Positions 39,115 to 50,000 are shown, numbered from the stretch's first letter. The stretch is DNA of 64,000 bases from Drosophila pseudoobscura (GCF_009870125.1 NC_046680.1:5766001-5830000), one strand, 5' to 3'. Program-made: numbers and translations. Notes: generated by a model from the sequence alone, not told the origin.

Positions 39115-39149
39115 CGCTACGTAGTCTAGAAGACGCTACGTAGTCTAGA
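39115..39149. repeat. Two direct copies of a 16-mer with a CTACGTAG palindrome core
   Basis: CGCTACGTAGTCTAGA at 39115-39130 is repeated exactly at 39134-39149, with a 19 bp period. Each copy holds the palindrome CTACGTAG. Confidence 0.8.
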
Positions 39150-39744
39150 TGGCGTCAAATACTACACGTTATATACATATATTTTATGTAAGATGTCGAA
39201 ACTACTTTAGCTCCTGTTGTGCCCTGTAGATGTCGCCTCTGCGACATTTTTATCTTATATTCCAAACTCTTATAATTATTAAATTTTAAAATGGCATAAC
39301 AATGTGTACACAAGAAAAATTTAATTATATTTCTATTTTTATTAGAAGCATAAATCTACCACACATACTACCGTGTACGTTATCTGTCCTCCTCCCCTTC
39401 GAAGGACCACCACACCGTCCACTCTCATGCGTCATCCCCTGGGGCCGCTGAGGGGAAGTCCTACATCTGTCGCTTTATGTGGCTCCAAGCTCACGCCTCC
39501 ATCGTCCCAATCCTTGCCATGTGACTCTGGTCCACTGTTTTTTTCATTTATGCGCCAGAAGGTCTTTGCTTTTCCTTCGAAATTCATTTTAATTCGCTTT
39601 TATTTCTTTTTAATTTTTATTACATTTTCGTATATTAGCTTTGACTTTGCTTTAGTTGTATCCACTTTGAATTATTTGCTGTTTGTTTTTACCCGCTCGC
39701 TCTGCGGCAAAACGGGCAAAAAAATAGAAGGCGGCATCAACAGC

Positions 39745-39797
39745 AGGAGTGGGAGTGGGAGTAGGAGCAGGAGCAGGAGCAGCAGCAGCAGGAACAG
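39745..39797. repeat. Compound GGGAGT/GGAGCA/GCA purine-rich repeat
   Basis: Runs of GGGAGT, then GGAGCA, then GCA units, in the same sense. No gene overlaps it. Confidence 0.7.
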
Positions 39798-40419
39798 GAG
39801 CTCTGGCCAAACATTTTTTTGTGTCCAGCATTGTTCTTCTGGCTTATGCATGGAGGAGGAATGGGGGAACGGGGGAAGGAGAGCCCCAGGACTCTGGCGT
39901 CGGTCTCCGGGTCCGGTTTTGTAGTTATTGTCCAACGTTGACTGTTTACGCCGAATGCGCCCGGCCACGTCGCGATCCGCGGAGTAGGAAATTAAAAATG
40001 GCGAAATAAAGTTAAATTTTTTATGGTTTGTGCAAATAAGTCACATGCTGGCGTCCGGCCACCACCGGCCAGTGCGACAGGACCGATCTGGTACCCTCTG
40101 CCATTCGGGGACGGCGATGCTGCCGCAACCTGATGTGCCCCACGTGTAGCTCGTCGCTTGTTAAGCAAGAAAATAATATTAGCATTAAGCGTTTGTCTCT
40201 GTGCCTCTGACAAACGCGGCGCCGTCCGTCATCCCCTCCCTTTTCCCTTTTCCTTTTTTTCAATATATTTATTTTACAAAATGGGCGACAAACTTGTCTG
40301 TGGCGTGGCTCCTTTTTTGTTTGTGCTTCCACGAGTAGTTCCCGTGTGCGCTCGTCCTCTCTCCCACATGCAGCACATCCAATTAAGCAGCTCTGCAAAT
40401 GGTCTAAAAAATGAGCAGT

Positions 40420-40451
40420 GGGTGGGGGTGGGGGTGGGGGTGGGGGTGGGG
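40420..40451 (+). repeat. (GGGGGT)n tract, potential G-quadruplex
   Basis: A run of about six G-tracts of three to five G, separated by single T. It meets the usual G-quadruplex pattern on the plus strand. It lies about 0.6 kb upstream of the protease A start codon. Confidence 0.75.
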
Positions 40452-41025
40452 ATTGGCCAAAAGAGTTCCCGGGGAATACGGGGCGCTCGCTCTAACGAGC
40501 CAATGAAAATAAAGTAATTATCAAAGGCTTAAATAAAATTCGGGGAAGAGTTTCAAGTAAATGAGATCCCTCAAAGCCGACCCTTACCTACCCCAAACGG
40601 GGGGCAAATGTGTGCTATTTATGCTGTCACTTCCATCCACAATTTTCAAAGTGTTCCACAGACTTCAAAACGGGTTTTGGATTGACACACTTGCACTTTC
40701 TTTCAATTAGCCGCAAAAGACCCTCGTGTGCCGTCTGGCTTATTTTCTTTTTCGGCCACACATTTGAAGATTTCTTCAAGACCATAATTAACTCATATTT
40801 AAAGCAGGAACAGGGCGTGGGTTGTCGGTGGTCGGTTGTCGATTGTCGCTTGAGGTGTCGAGGTGTTGAGGTGTTGAGAGATAGGTCTCTCAAGAGACAT
40901 GTCTGTAAATGTAGGCTGATCGCGTGACGGCCACAACAAAGCTGCTGTGTCCGGGGGCATTCTTAAGAGGCTGCCTCTGCCGGGGCACGCTCAGTGCTGC
41001 TCTGGACGTGGCCGCGTTCGTGATC

Positions 41026-42758
41026 ATGTGCCGACTGCTGGCGCTGTTTCTGTTGCTGTTACTGTTGCTGTTCCACTCCGCTGTGGCACTCTTCGAGGAG
41101 TGCAATCACCAGGTGACGCTGTCAATGGGCCAGAAGCTGCTCATCAACTCTCCCTATTATCCTGGCCTGTATCCGGTCGGCACTTCCTGCCGCTACTCGG
41201 TGGAGGCTCCCAGGGATCAGGTGCTGCAATTCAAGTGCGAACTGCAACTGCAAACGGTAAGGGTGGGGGGTGGAGAGCGAGAGAGAGAGACACAAATTCC
41301 TGGAAATTTTCTTACCTTGTTGATTCCCGCACTCAGCTGTCCACGGACCTCCAGTGTCGAACGGAGGCGTTTCATTTCAATTCCGAGGGTGATGAGGTGT
41401 TAACAAGTTCCGAATACTTTTGTGGCAGCGGAAAATTCGAGCGCAAAAGTTTTCTCAATCGTGCCGTGATTTCCTACATTTCTCACGGAACGGCCAAGCC
41501 CCCGCCAGCCGTGAAGCTAAAGGATAAGCTTCCGGTGCCAGCAACAACAACAACCACTACAGAGTCGCCGCAAGCTGAGGAGGAGGAAGAGGAGGGGGCG
41601 GAGGAGGAGGAGGAGGATGAGGATGAGGACCTTGGCAACGAGGTGTTGAACGTACTGCAGGATGTAGGCGTCAGCGATGCCCTGGCCTACATGGCCTCCT
41701 TGCTCTACGACGAACCCGAGTCCAACAACGATGCTCGCCACACGCCGGCCACAGTTTACCTCCGCCTCTTGCCAAATCGCACCTCAAAGACTTCCGCAAA
41801 ACGTGCCAAGATTGTGTCAAGTTATTCGCCCCCCTTGGCCGGTGGCCTCGGTGGCGGGCGTTTCTCCTGCCTCGTGGAGGCCCTTGTGCCCACGTGCAAC
41901 TGCGGCTGGAGTCGTTCGCCCAGGATAGCCAGTCCCACCAACGAGGAGGCCGTCCTGCACGAGTTTCCCCCGATGGCTGGCGTGCTGACGAAGAAGCAGG
42001 GAAAGGTCTTTTGCGGAGCAGCAATCAGTGAGTAGTAGAAGACCCCCCCCCACCAAGTGGCTCTCCTCTCGATCCTCTCGATCCCCTCTGTTCCAGTTCA
42101 TCATCGCTACTTGCTGTCGGCGGCCCATTGCTTTCTTGGCCCAGAGACGGGCAGCGCTGCCCTGCTGCGCGTGGTGGTGGGCGAGCACGATCTGTCCAGC
42201 ATCTACGAGACGTTCTTCACCCGCCGCTACGACCTGGAGACCCTCATCCTGCACGAGCAGTTCAGCCAGGCCAACGGGCAGCTGAGGAACGATATAGCTC
42301 TGCTGCGGACCCGTCTGCCCATTGCCTGGAGCCAGAATGTGGGACCGGCCTGTCTGCCGCTGCAGCCGGTGGCGGGCGGCAAAAAGCTGCCGTTACCGGG
42401 CAACAAGGTCATCGCCGCCGGCTGGGGCACCACCTCATACGGCGGGCCCCAGACCCATCGCCTGCTGAAGACCACCCTGGACGTGATCAGCGGCCAGCAG
42501 TGCCGGGAGACTCTCACCTCGTCCGGGGTCCCGCCGCACACTTTCTGCACGTATACGCCCGGGCGCGACACGTGCCAGTACGACTCGGGCGGGGCTCTGT
42601 ACGAGCGGATCAATGGCCGCCTGATGGCCGTCGGAATTGTGAGCTTCGGCCATGCCTGCGCCACTAACCAGCCATCGGTCAACACGCGAGTGGCCTCCTA
42701 CATCAAGTGGATAAGGTCGAAGAGTCCCGAGGTGGCCTATTGTACGAGTAGGGGATAA
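41026..42758 (+). CDS. CUB-domain trypsin-like serine protease A, with acidic linker
   Basis: Secreted S1-family protease with an N-terminal CUB domain. Exons 41026-41256, 41337-42027 and 42097-42758 give 527 residues. The signal peptide is a leucine run (LLALFLLLLLLL) ending near VALF. The CUB-like part contains INSPYYPGLYPVGTSCRY. A linker unusual for the cluster follows: Thr-rich, then a Glu/Asp tract (nt 41576-41632). The catalytic domain follows a CNCGW motif. Predicted activation is after R in SPR|IASP. Catalytic His is in LLSAAHC, Asp in RNDIALL, and Ser in CQYDSGG. Asp189 is present (six before the Ser), predicting trypsin-like cleavage after Arg or Lys. Position 193 is Tyr instead of Gly, as in proteases B and C. 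The upstream frame to 40924 has no ATG. Confidence 0.85.
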
Positions 42759-42780
42759 GGCTAAAGGAGATCGGATCGGA

Positions 42781-42786
42781 AATAAA
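42781..42786 (+). terminator. Polyadenylation signal of protease A
   Basis: AATAAA about 23 nt after the stop codon. Confidence 0.55.
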
Positions 42787-44557
42787 CGCCCCTTCGGCTA
42801 GAAACCCATGAAAGACTGAGCACAGAACCCACTGCCCCGCCCCGCTCGACTCTTGCCCTGTTTTTGTTCTGTCGTGCCGCGTTAACCCCTAAGTGGGTGT
42901 CAAGTTTGTCGCTTTGCCTGAACGCGTTCGTCGCGCTCGACGCCAGCATCGCCATTCATCTATCAATGATGCATGGCAATCGGAACGCTCCACTGGAGCT
43001 CTATGCCACCTGGCTGGGGCAGGCAATGCAATTAAGAGCAAATGTCAACTAATTAACGGTGTGGGGGTTTATGGCAGCATCCCCCCACCCGGCCCAGTAC
43101 TGTCAATACAAACTCTTTTCAGGAGCTTCCTTTCAGATAAATAATTAAACGATTCGCATAACAGATGAAGCCCGCTTTTAGGCTTAAAGGCAACGCGAAT
43201 CGTCTGCCAGCTAGCCTGGCTAGCCTGCCGGATGTCTATGTCTATGTGGTTTGGGGCATCTTTTTATTCCATTTTTAGAAGAGGAGCGAGTCGCTCTCTG
43301 TTTGCCGTTGCACTTTTTCAATGCTGCTCGCCTGCGTTTTCCCCTTTTTGTTTTGGAATGTATTGACTGTTGTTGCTCCTCTGTGTGTTTGCTTTTGTAG
43401 TTTTGGTCCGCGGTGCACGGTGCACGGTGCATGTCTGTGTCTGGGCCTGGAATGCCTTGTAAGCCTGTTGTTCAATTCACGTGAAACGCGAGCAGAACAA
43501 GCCAACGTCAACTGCAGTCTGCGGGCGGCATCAAGTGTTGCACGGGTCATGGGGGAGGCTGGTGGCACTAATTGAAAAGCAGCAGCCACTAACAGCAGGC
43601 GGGCGGAAGCAAGTACAGATACAGTGAAATTTTTGAATTCAGTAAAAGCTCTTTGCCCCAAAGACGAACTTTCGAAGATCTGAAGTTTCCATAGAAAAAT
43701 CCACTGCACCGGTTATCCACTGTAATAAGAAAACGAATGCGAAAACCCTTCTGCATTTCCATCCTTTTTTTTGGGTTTTTTGCACAGCAATTTCCTTTGC
43801 ATTTGATTACAAAAATGGCGGCTCCTGTTGCAGTCGTAATGCACGCCTAAACATTTGCGTTTAGTTCTCGTTTTGGGGCAGCTGCAACTGCAGCATCCGC
43901 CTAGACTTTGACCATTCATTAGCACGCCTGTGTGTGTGTGTGTGTGTGTGCGCCGAAAAACTCTAACAAGCTCAAAAAGCAATTTGCAAGAGGCCGTCGA
44001 AAAAATTGGCAAAAATATCGACGTGCTGGCTCGTGCAATTGACGTTTTGGGCGGGGGGCGGGGAACGGGTCAGGGACGAGGTGGCAAAAGGATTTTGGGG
44101 GACTAGGGATTGGGGCCAGTTACATACATAAAACCACGCGTCGCACAAAAGCCGCCAAATCGTCGTCGCTCTCAAAGCCCCCAGCAGCCAAAATACAAAA
44201 TGGCTGCACCACAATAACAAAATCAGTGATGTTCCAAAAAACACTATTTCCCCCAAAAACTATTCGGAAGGGCAATGGAGACAGAAATGTCATGGAAAAC
44301 GTTTCTGGGAACAGGCCGGTTTACCCTCAAAACAAAATTCGTTTCGTGGTCAGAAATTAGCATCGTTTTTGGGTGTTTTTTGTTTGTCGGGATTATGGCG
44401 ATACCAGTAGGCCAATGAAATCCCTTCGCATCTCTTAAATCACTAACATGACAAAAATCACAAAAGTATCACTTTGGTGATGTGTTCGTATCCTTCAAAA
44501 TCATAAGTTCCTACATTCAAACATATTTCGATTAAAAAACAGACATCAAAACGCATA
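42787..44557. other. Intergenic DNA, no gene seen
   Basis: Between protease A and a small plus-strand gene. It contains a short GT run near 43930 and GTGCACG repeats near 43413-43430. Open frames lack domains. Confidence 0.55.
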
Positions 44558-44947
44558 ATGTCCATCTGTCGCGGCTTAGGAAACTCAGCTCTGGGAAAGC
44601 TTCTCCAGACTTCCAAGACCCTCGCCTACACCCACTGCTTTAGAGCCAAGTCTACGGGCATGCCGGCACGCCCCCCCCTCACGATGATCAAAAGCTATCT
44701 GAAATTGCGGATGATGGAGGCTACGGCAGTGCGGCCGGTGCCGGACACAGTGATCCTTCAGATCATCGACGATTGGAAGCCCAACTTTAAGCCCTATCGC
44801 TGCCTGCTAGACGGTCGATACTGTCTGTCCACGTTCAGGGGCAAGCAGAAGCGAAATACCGCCAGGGCAGATGACCCCAAAGGGGGGCGTCGTGCCCAGC
44901 AGAAGATTCTCTTCAAGGACGAGGACTTTGCCGATCTGGAGCTATAG
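44558..44947 (+). CDS. Small basic protein, possible mitochondrial import; function unknown
   Basis: Single-exon frame of 129 residues from the first ATG. I do not recognise the family. The first 52 residues contain many Arg, Lys, Ser and Leu and no acidic residue (start MSICRGLGNSALGKLL), as in a mitochondrial presequence. The middle (IIDDWKPNFKPYRCLLDGRYCLSTFRGK) looks like a compact folded segment with two Cys. The end is charged, from a Lys/Arg-rich stretch to an acidic FKDEDFADLEL. AATAAA lies about 94 nt after the stop. It stands near two minus-strand genes that also encode small basic proteins with presequence-like starts. That could reflect a shared tissue such as testis, but this is only inference. 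Confidence 0.7.
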   Translation: MSICRGLGNSALGKLLQTSKTLAYTHCFRAKSTGMPARPPLTMIKSYLKLRMMEATAVRPVPDTVILQIIDDWKPNFKPYRCLLDGRYCLSTFRGKQKRNTARADDPKGGRRAQQKILFKDEDFADLEL

Positions 44948-45040
44948 CTGAGGAACGTCGACGGTGGACTGCGCGGATGAGCAAAATTACAGGATAAATT
45001 GGAGAAAATTCTGCAGTAAGGCGGCACTAAGCCGTTTCAA

Positions 45041-45046
45041 AATAAA
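45041..45046 (+). terminator. Polyadenylation signal of the 129-residue protein gene
   Basis: AATAAA about 94 nt after the stop at 44947. Confidence 0.55.
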
Positions 45047-46292
45047 GGTTTCTGAAATGCAAATGGTTTTTCTTGGGAAAAAGGCGTAGGAAAACATCGA
45101 AAGATCTGTCAAATCTCCCTTGACTTGTTTACTATACAAAAATTTCTCTCTGCATGCACTTTAGTCTCGAGTTGCCCGCCATCTGGCCACCGCTTGCCCC
45201 ACTTGCAGCTGTCATGTTGGAGGCCTTGAGAGCGCAGCGCAAAACATAATTAAACAATTAAAAAGGCTTTCGGTGGGTGTGGGTGCTATACTTAGCCCAG
45301 TTAAGAGCAGCGCACATCAAAGCCGTAGAGTCTCGGCGGCGCCTAATTACGCCGACAAGTGCAGTGGATGGAAACGGAGAAATGCAAATGTGCGGCACAA
45401 AAAATACATCAAAATTAACTGGCAACAATTGAGAGCGAGAATATGCGGTCGGGGGAGGGGTGGCAAGTTAATTGTGCAACTCGGTGAAAGGAGGAGCCCC
45501 GACACGGACTGGGGCTGCAGCCGGGATAGTAGGACAGTGCAATAGACTAGAAGTGGCGGCAGGACCCTCGACCAGCTAGTCCTTGCTTTTCTGCCATTGA
45601 TTTTTTCTATATTATAAAATTTATGCTACTCGTGCTCGCTCTCTGCGCTTTGTTGTGCTCCACCTCCAGGACAGCACTTCATTTTCTGCCTTTCCTTTTT
45701 ATAAAGTCCTTTTTTTCGTTGCAAACATTTTTTCCAAGCGCTTTTGAGCTTTTGTTGTCGAGTGCAGCAGCCGCACCCAAAGAAAAAGGCTTGACAATAA
45801 AAATTATGAAGCATATTACTTGAGGGCACTCGAGTTCCTCTTTTTATCCCCACCACCACCCCCCCAGGCATCCCTCGCTTCTGTCACTTTTCGTGCTGCC
45901 CTTTGCTTGTTCCTCTTTGTTTTTCTATTTGTTTTTGTTTTTCTGTTTTCGTTTTGCTCTTGGCTCAGATCGGAAGGATGCGAAAATATGCCAAACGTCT
46001 GTCGCTAGTTTCTGGAGAGCACACCGGCGTGTTAAGTAGCAGAAAGGGCCAAGAACCCTTGCGATAATAATAAACTGAATGACATGGAATTTAGGATACG
46101 AGAGAGAAGAGGTGAAAGCCTAGAGGAATGGAGAGCCAGAATTTCTGGCGGTAAGGAGGCAGTCTTCCTGGTGACCGAGTCCCCCCTGAGGTAAGGAACC
46201 GAAACGCAAGACACGCGCCACGAAAAGGAGAACCCCCCTTTGCACATCATTTGTTGAAAGATTTTCAAATTTGAAATACCAATTTGTAGTAT
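45047..46292. other. Intergenic DNA, no gene seen
   Basis: Convergent spacer between the plus-strand 129-residue gene and the minus-strand WAEFR genes. T-rich tracts near 45690-45740 and 45910-45950. No supported exon. Confidence 0.55.
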
Positions 46293-46298
46293 TTTATT
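46293..46298 (-). terminator. Polyadenylation signal of the short WAEFR gene
   Basis: Minus-strand AATAAA about 15 nt after the stop codon at 46313-46315. Confidence 0.55.
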
Positions 46299-46312
46299 GA
46301 ACTATTGCTAAT

Positions 46313-46588
46313 TTAGTAGGTACCGAAGATCATGTGGCGCCGGAACTCCGCCCAGCGGTATTGGGCCGAGTGCACTTGATAACGGTAATCACGACTCGGC
46401 GAAGCCTCGGATCGCCTGCGATCCCTGTTCATGTAAATGAAGGGCGTGTTGCGACGGTACTCGGGGTGCAGGCTATAGGAGCTCTCCTCACAGAACTTTG
46501 GCCGTGTGCCAATGTGTCGAGTCTGGGGCACGCAGCGGCCCAGAGCGAGGGCTCCGTTGCCCAACAGGCTGGCCAACATTGGGGACAT
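46313..46588 (-). CDS. Short WAEFR-motif protein, function unknown
   Basis: Single-exon frame. The first ATG is at 46588, giving 91 residues starting MSPMLASLLGNGALALGR. A TTG-initiated extension of two codons was not used. The N-terminal 33 residues have no acidic residue, compatible with a mitochondrial presequence. The rest is rich in Arg and Tyr, with an EYRRNTPF segment. The C-terminus reads YRWAEFRRHMIFGTY. The neighbouring minus-strand gene ends RWAEFRHAMIYGRTAF and also has an EYNTP segment, so the two look like tandem paralogues. The genes are about 285 bp apart. I know no function for this motif. Confidence 0.7.
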   Translation of the reverse strand: MSPMLASLLGNGALALGRCVPQTRHIGTRPKFCEESSYSLHPEYRRNTPFIYMNRDRRRSEASPSRDYRYQVHSAQYRWAEFRRHMIFGTY

Positions 46589-46873
46589 GATCAAACATCT
46601 ATGATGGATTGTCTAAAATTTTGGGAAATTTCGATGTGTCGTGCCTGAAGTGTAAACGTAACTGTGAATGTGAATGGGTTTATATTTTACCTTGAATTAT
46701 GGCTCCAAGGCAACCGATTCCCATGCTCCTCGCCTATTCCTCCAAAAGTATTCCATTTCCATTGAAAAGTTTACCAATTACTCGTTCGTATTAATTATAT
46801 ATTTGGTAAAAGTCTGCTCGAAATGTTTCCGAAGGAGTATGGCATCGAAGAGAGAGAGGCCGAGGCCCAGAGC

Positions 46874-47611
46874 TTAGAAGGCCGTTCGCCCGTAGATCAT
46901 AGCATGACGAAACTCCGCCCATCGGGTGCGGTGCGAGGTGTATGATGGATAGGGACTAATGACCTTGCGGGAGATGCCGCCGCCCCGCGGTGTGTTGTAT
47001 TCGTTTCGCTGGGCGGACACTTGTCGCCGGAGCTCCTCGCTGTTTCGTCTACGCTCCAGCTCATCCTCGTCATCCTTGTCGTCCTGTTGCTGGCGAAAGA
47101 TGACCTCGCGGACAGTGCCCACCCGCTGATCGTCATAGGGGGCCTGCATTTCGTAGCTCTCCTCCACCAGGGCCTGTGCCTTCCGGTCCTGGTCCGGGTA
47201 ATATCGCCGCTCATCTTCCGGGGTGGACTCCATCCCGTCCGAGGCCTGCCTGTGCTGCTCCCGCTTGTGAGCTGCGACTTCGGTGTCCAGATCGCCAATG
47301 GTGTGCGCGCTCAGATCCTGGGATCGACGTCGCCGGCTCCTGGTCTGGTCCAGTCCCTGTCTTCCACTGCTGTGGCTCCAGTAGCGGTTCTGGTTCTGGT
47401 TCTGGATCTGGTTCTGCAGCATTAACTGCCTGGCAGCGAACCAGTCCTCCCTCTCGGGCCACTGCCGGCTGCCGCAGCCGAAATTCATCATCGCCCGATT
47501 AATCGCCGCATTGTGCAACGGCGAGTAGCCACTGTACGAGCGCAGGCACAGAGTGAGGACCGGCTTCATCGAAGTGCACATCGATGAGAACTGTTTCACG
47601 CGAGCCGGCAT
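46874..47611 (-). CDS. Long WAEFR-motif protein, function unknown
   Basis: Single-exon frame. The first ATG is at 47611, giving 245 residues. The frame is open further upstream without an ATG. The first 50 or so residues are basic and Ser-rich, without acidic residues (start MPARVKQFSSMC), and resemble a mitochondrial presequence. The middle is low complexity: a QNQIQNQNQNR repeat, then alternating Arg/Glu/Asp/Gln, with an acidic DDKDDEDELERRR segment. The C-terminal 30 residues contain SHRTRWAEFRHAMIYG, shared with the 91-residue neighbour. No catalytic motif is visible. It could be a structural protein of a specialised organelle, such as the sperm mitochondrial derivative, but this is a guess. 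Confidence 0.7.
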   Translation of the reverse strand: MPARVKQFSSMCTSMKPVLTLCLRSYSGYSPLHNAAINRAMMNFGCGSRQWPEREDWFAARQLMLQNQIQNQNQNRYWSHSSGRQGLDQTRSRRRRSQDLSAHTIGDLDTEVAAHKREQHRQASDGMESTPEDERRYYPDQDRKAQALVEESYEMQAPYDDQRVGTVREVIFRQQQDDKDDEDELERRRNSEELRRQVSAQRNEYNTPRGGGISRKVISPYPSYTSHRTRWAEFRHAMIYGRTAF

Positions 47612-48579
47612 TTCGGGAATTTTGCACTTTGCTTCGAGCCAAAAAACACTTTTGTGAAATTTCGTCAAAAATTTGTTTCAACAACAAGAATTCAAGAGAG
47701 AATTTGAAAAAATTTTCTTTTTAGAAATTTAGAAGAAAAAAAGATCGAACAAAAAATTTTCGTAGTGCTTGCGAAGACAGCAATTTGGAAACTGTGAGAA
47801 ATACACACTCCCAGACAGTCCTTCGAAACATACTCAAATGCTGCCTTTGTCATGGACTGCTTTCCATTTCCTTTTGCCTGACACATGACGAACAGATGAC
47901 GTGGAAAATAAGGTAAGTCTGTGGAAATAAATATCATGATTTATTTATTGCCAAAAGCAATTCAGTTCGGACAAACAAAGCAAGAATAAAAATAGAAACA
48001 CACAGAACAGTCTTCAACGCATGATTTCCACAGATTTATTAATTTTTCATCAGTGTTCGAGTGGGGCCACGGCTGGGGGCCTTTGACTATATTTTAAGCA
48101 ATTTGAGATGAGAGCAAGTCTGCAAATTGAGTTAGTACACAATTACAACAACAATTATGAATGCGGTCTGCCATTTTACAATAAATGGAAAACAGTATTA
48201 GATGGGCAACACCGTCGTCTGGCCGAACAGGGACTACTCTCTGGCCGGCAAGTAGAACAACGTAGATTGAGATAGGGTATTGGATATAAGTTTATTGCGG
48301 AGAGAGAACCATGCCTGACGGTGTTGTATTTTGTGGCCAGCGGGGTGTGATTGGGGGGCTGTACTGCACGTTGTTTAAATGTAGGCAAAGACATGTCACT
48401 GCTTTTTAATTTAAATGCAAATTAAGGCCTTTGTCAACACTTTGGCAAACTCAAGACAACGGCGATGACAACGTTGGCAGCCCGAGGCCAAGGAGGCGCC
48501 CAGCCGTACGACTAAGGAATTGCTAAGGACTACATATATGCATAGTTTTAGATACACAAGCAATCAATGCTGCACATCC
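47612..48579. other. Spacer between the long WAEFR gene and protease C
   Basis: AT-rich noncoding DNA. It covers the upstream region of the long WAEFR gene and the 3' flank of protease C, both on the minus strand. No clear close polyadenylation signal for protease C was seen; an ATTAAA-like minus-strand site near 48405 is possible. Confidence 0.5.
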
Positions 48580-49949
48580 TTAACGCACACAGACCGCTCC
48601 GCCCACATAGCGCCACATCCAGTTGAGGTAGGAGGTGATGCGAGTGTTGATACCGATGCCGTAGGGCTGTCCACAGGCCCGTCCGTAGCTGATCACGCCC
48701 AGCAAATACATTCGTTCGCGCTGGCGCAGGATAACCGGGCCGCCGGAGTCGTACTGGCAGGAGTCCTGGCCCCGTCCGCTCGAGTCGTACGTGCACAGCT
48801 GGCTGGCCGAGATGCTCGAATTGTACTGCTGGCGACACACCGAGTTCTCCAGAGTCAGCAGCGTGGCCTTCTGGAGGGTATTTGACTTGGCGGCGGCAAA
48901 TCCCAGGGTCCCCCAGCCGGTGATGTCCACGTTCTGATAGCTGAACGCGCTGTCGCTGTGGGGGAGTGGATGGAAGCAGATTTCAGAGCCTGGAAGCACA
49001 ATACATTTGCGCCACTTACGACTGTCGGACGGGCAGACAAATCGGAGCCACACCCCTCGACCATTCCATGGCTGTGGCCGTCTGCAGCAGAGCAATGTCA
49101 TTGAGATCTCCGGAGGAGGTGACGGTGTACGCGGGATGATTGATGATGCTGAGGATTCGGTGCTGGGCAGCATAGATCGACTCGCTCGCTGCACAAGAGA
49201 GGGGTTTAGGGGGTTGCACCGACTACTCCCCAATGGACCACTCACCCGTGCTGAGATCGTGCTCTCCCACGAGCGCCAGCAGACGACTGGCCACCGGCTG
49301 ACGGACCGTGCAGTGGGCAGCTGTCACAATGAAGCGATCGCTCACGATCGTCCCGCCACAGAAGATGGGCAGAGTGGAGGCCAGGTCCCTGAGGCCCACC
49401 ATCGAGGGATACTCGTGCTTGGCCGTCTCCACGCCGTTGGCAACACGATTGGGGTAGGACCAGCCGCAGTCGCAGGCCGCCGGACGGGCCACGGCCTGGC
49501 AGCTGAGCCGCGCTCTCTGGCGGCTCTGGGCGCTGCTCGAGTAGTAGGCCAGGGCCAGGGTCTGGAAGTTGGAGCTCCGCGAGATCTGGCCCATGCGGCA
49601 GTAGCGCTCGCCATCGCGGAACTGCAGGTCCCCGTCGCGGGAGACAAACAGGAACTCCGAGCCGCACGTATCCGGATACTGGCAGGGGGAATGAGTCGGG
49701 GGTAGAACTTGCAACGCATCCAAGACTTACCACTTCGTAGCGACAGCTCAACTGGATCACATGATTGCTGGGAGCCTTCAGGCGGAACCTGCAACTGCTG
49801 CCACTCGGCAGGGCCCCCGGAAAGTTGAGGCTGGTTATGTTGATAGCCTGATTCGACAGCAAATTGTAATGCCTGGTGCATTGCTGCTGGCCGGACACTG
49901 CACTGAAGGCGATAGCCACAAGAAAACTGAGAAATCTCAGGCAGAACAT
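48580..49949 (-). CDS. CUB-domain trypsin-like serine protease C
   Basis: Secreted S1 protease. Minus-strand exons: 49731-49949, 49246-49678, 49020-49188 and 48580-48955, giving 398 residues. The start MFCLRFLSFLVAIAFS lies below its TATA box; the open frame further upstream crosses that TATA box and lacks an ATG. The signal peptide ends near AVSG. A CUB-like domain follows (NFPGALPSGSSCRFRL), then CDCGW and predicted activation at NR|VANG. Catalytic His is in IVTAAHC, Asp in LNDIALL, Ser in CQYDSGGPV. Asp189 predicts trypsin-like specificity, and residue 193 is Tyr. The last two intron positions fall at the same cumulative coding length (821 nt before the final exon) as in protease B. It starts about 200 bp downstream of the protease B stop, in tandem. 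Confidence 0.88.
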
Positions 49950-50000
49950 GACGAAAAGGAAGCAGATGCTGCTATAAATCTGAAGCGCCCACAGAAAACC

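Larger units (their letters stand above)
29084..41025. other. Large stretch without a supported gene
   Basis: About 12 kb between pnut and protease A. I find no exon chain, domain, tRNA or rRNA. It holds a possible DINE-1 remnant (30407-30495), a long GA tract (32773-32810), a CTCGG repeat (34394-34418), a paired 16-mer (39115-39149), Gly/Ser-type purine repeats near 39745-39797, and a G-rich run (40420-40451). Open frames here are isolated, low-complexity and without neighbours that would splice to them. Regulatory DNA or 5' noncoding exons of flanking genes remain possible. Confidence 0.5.
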
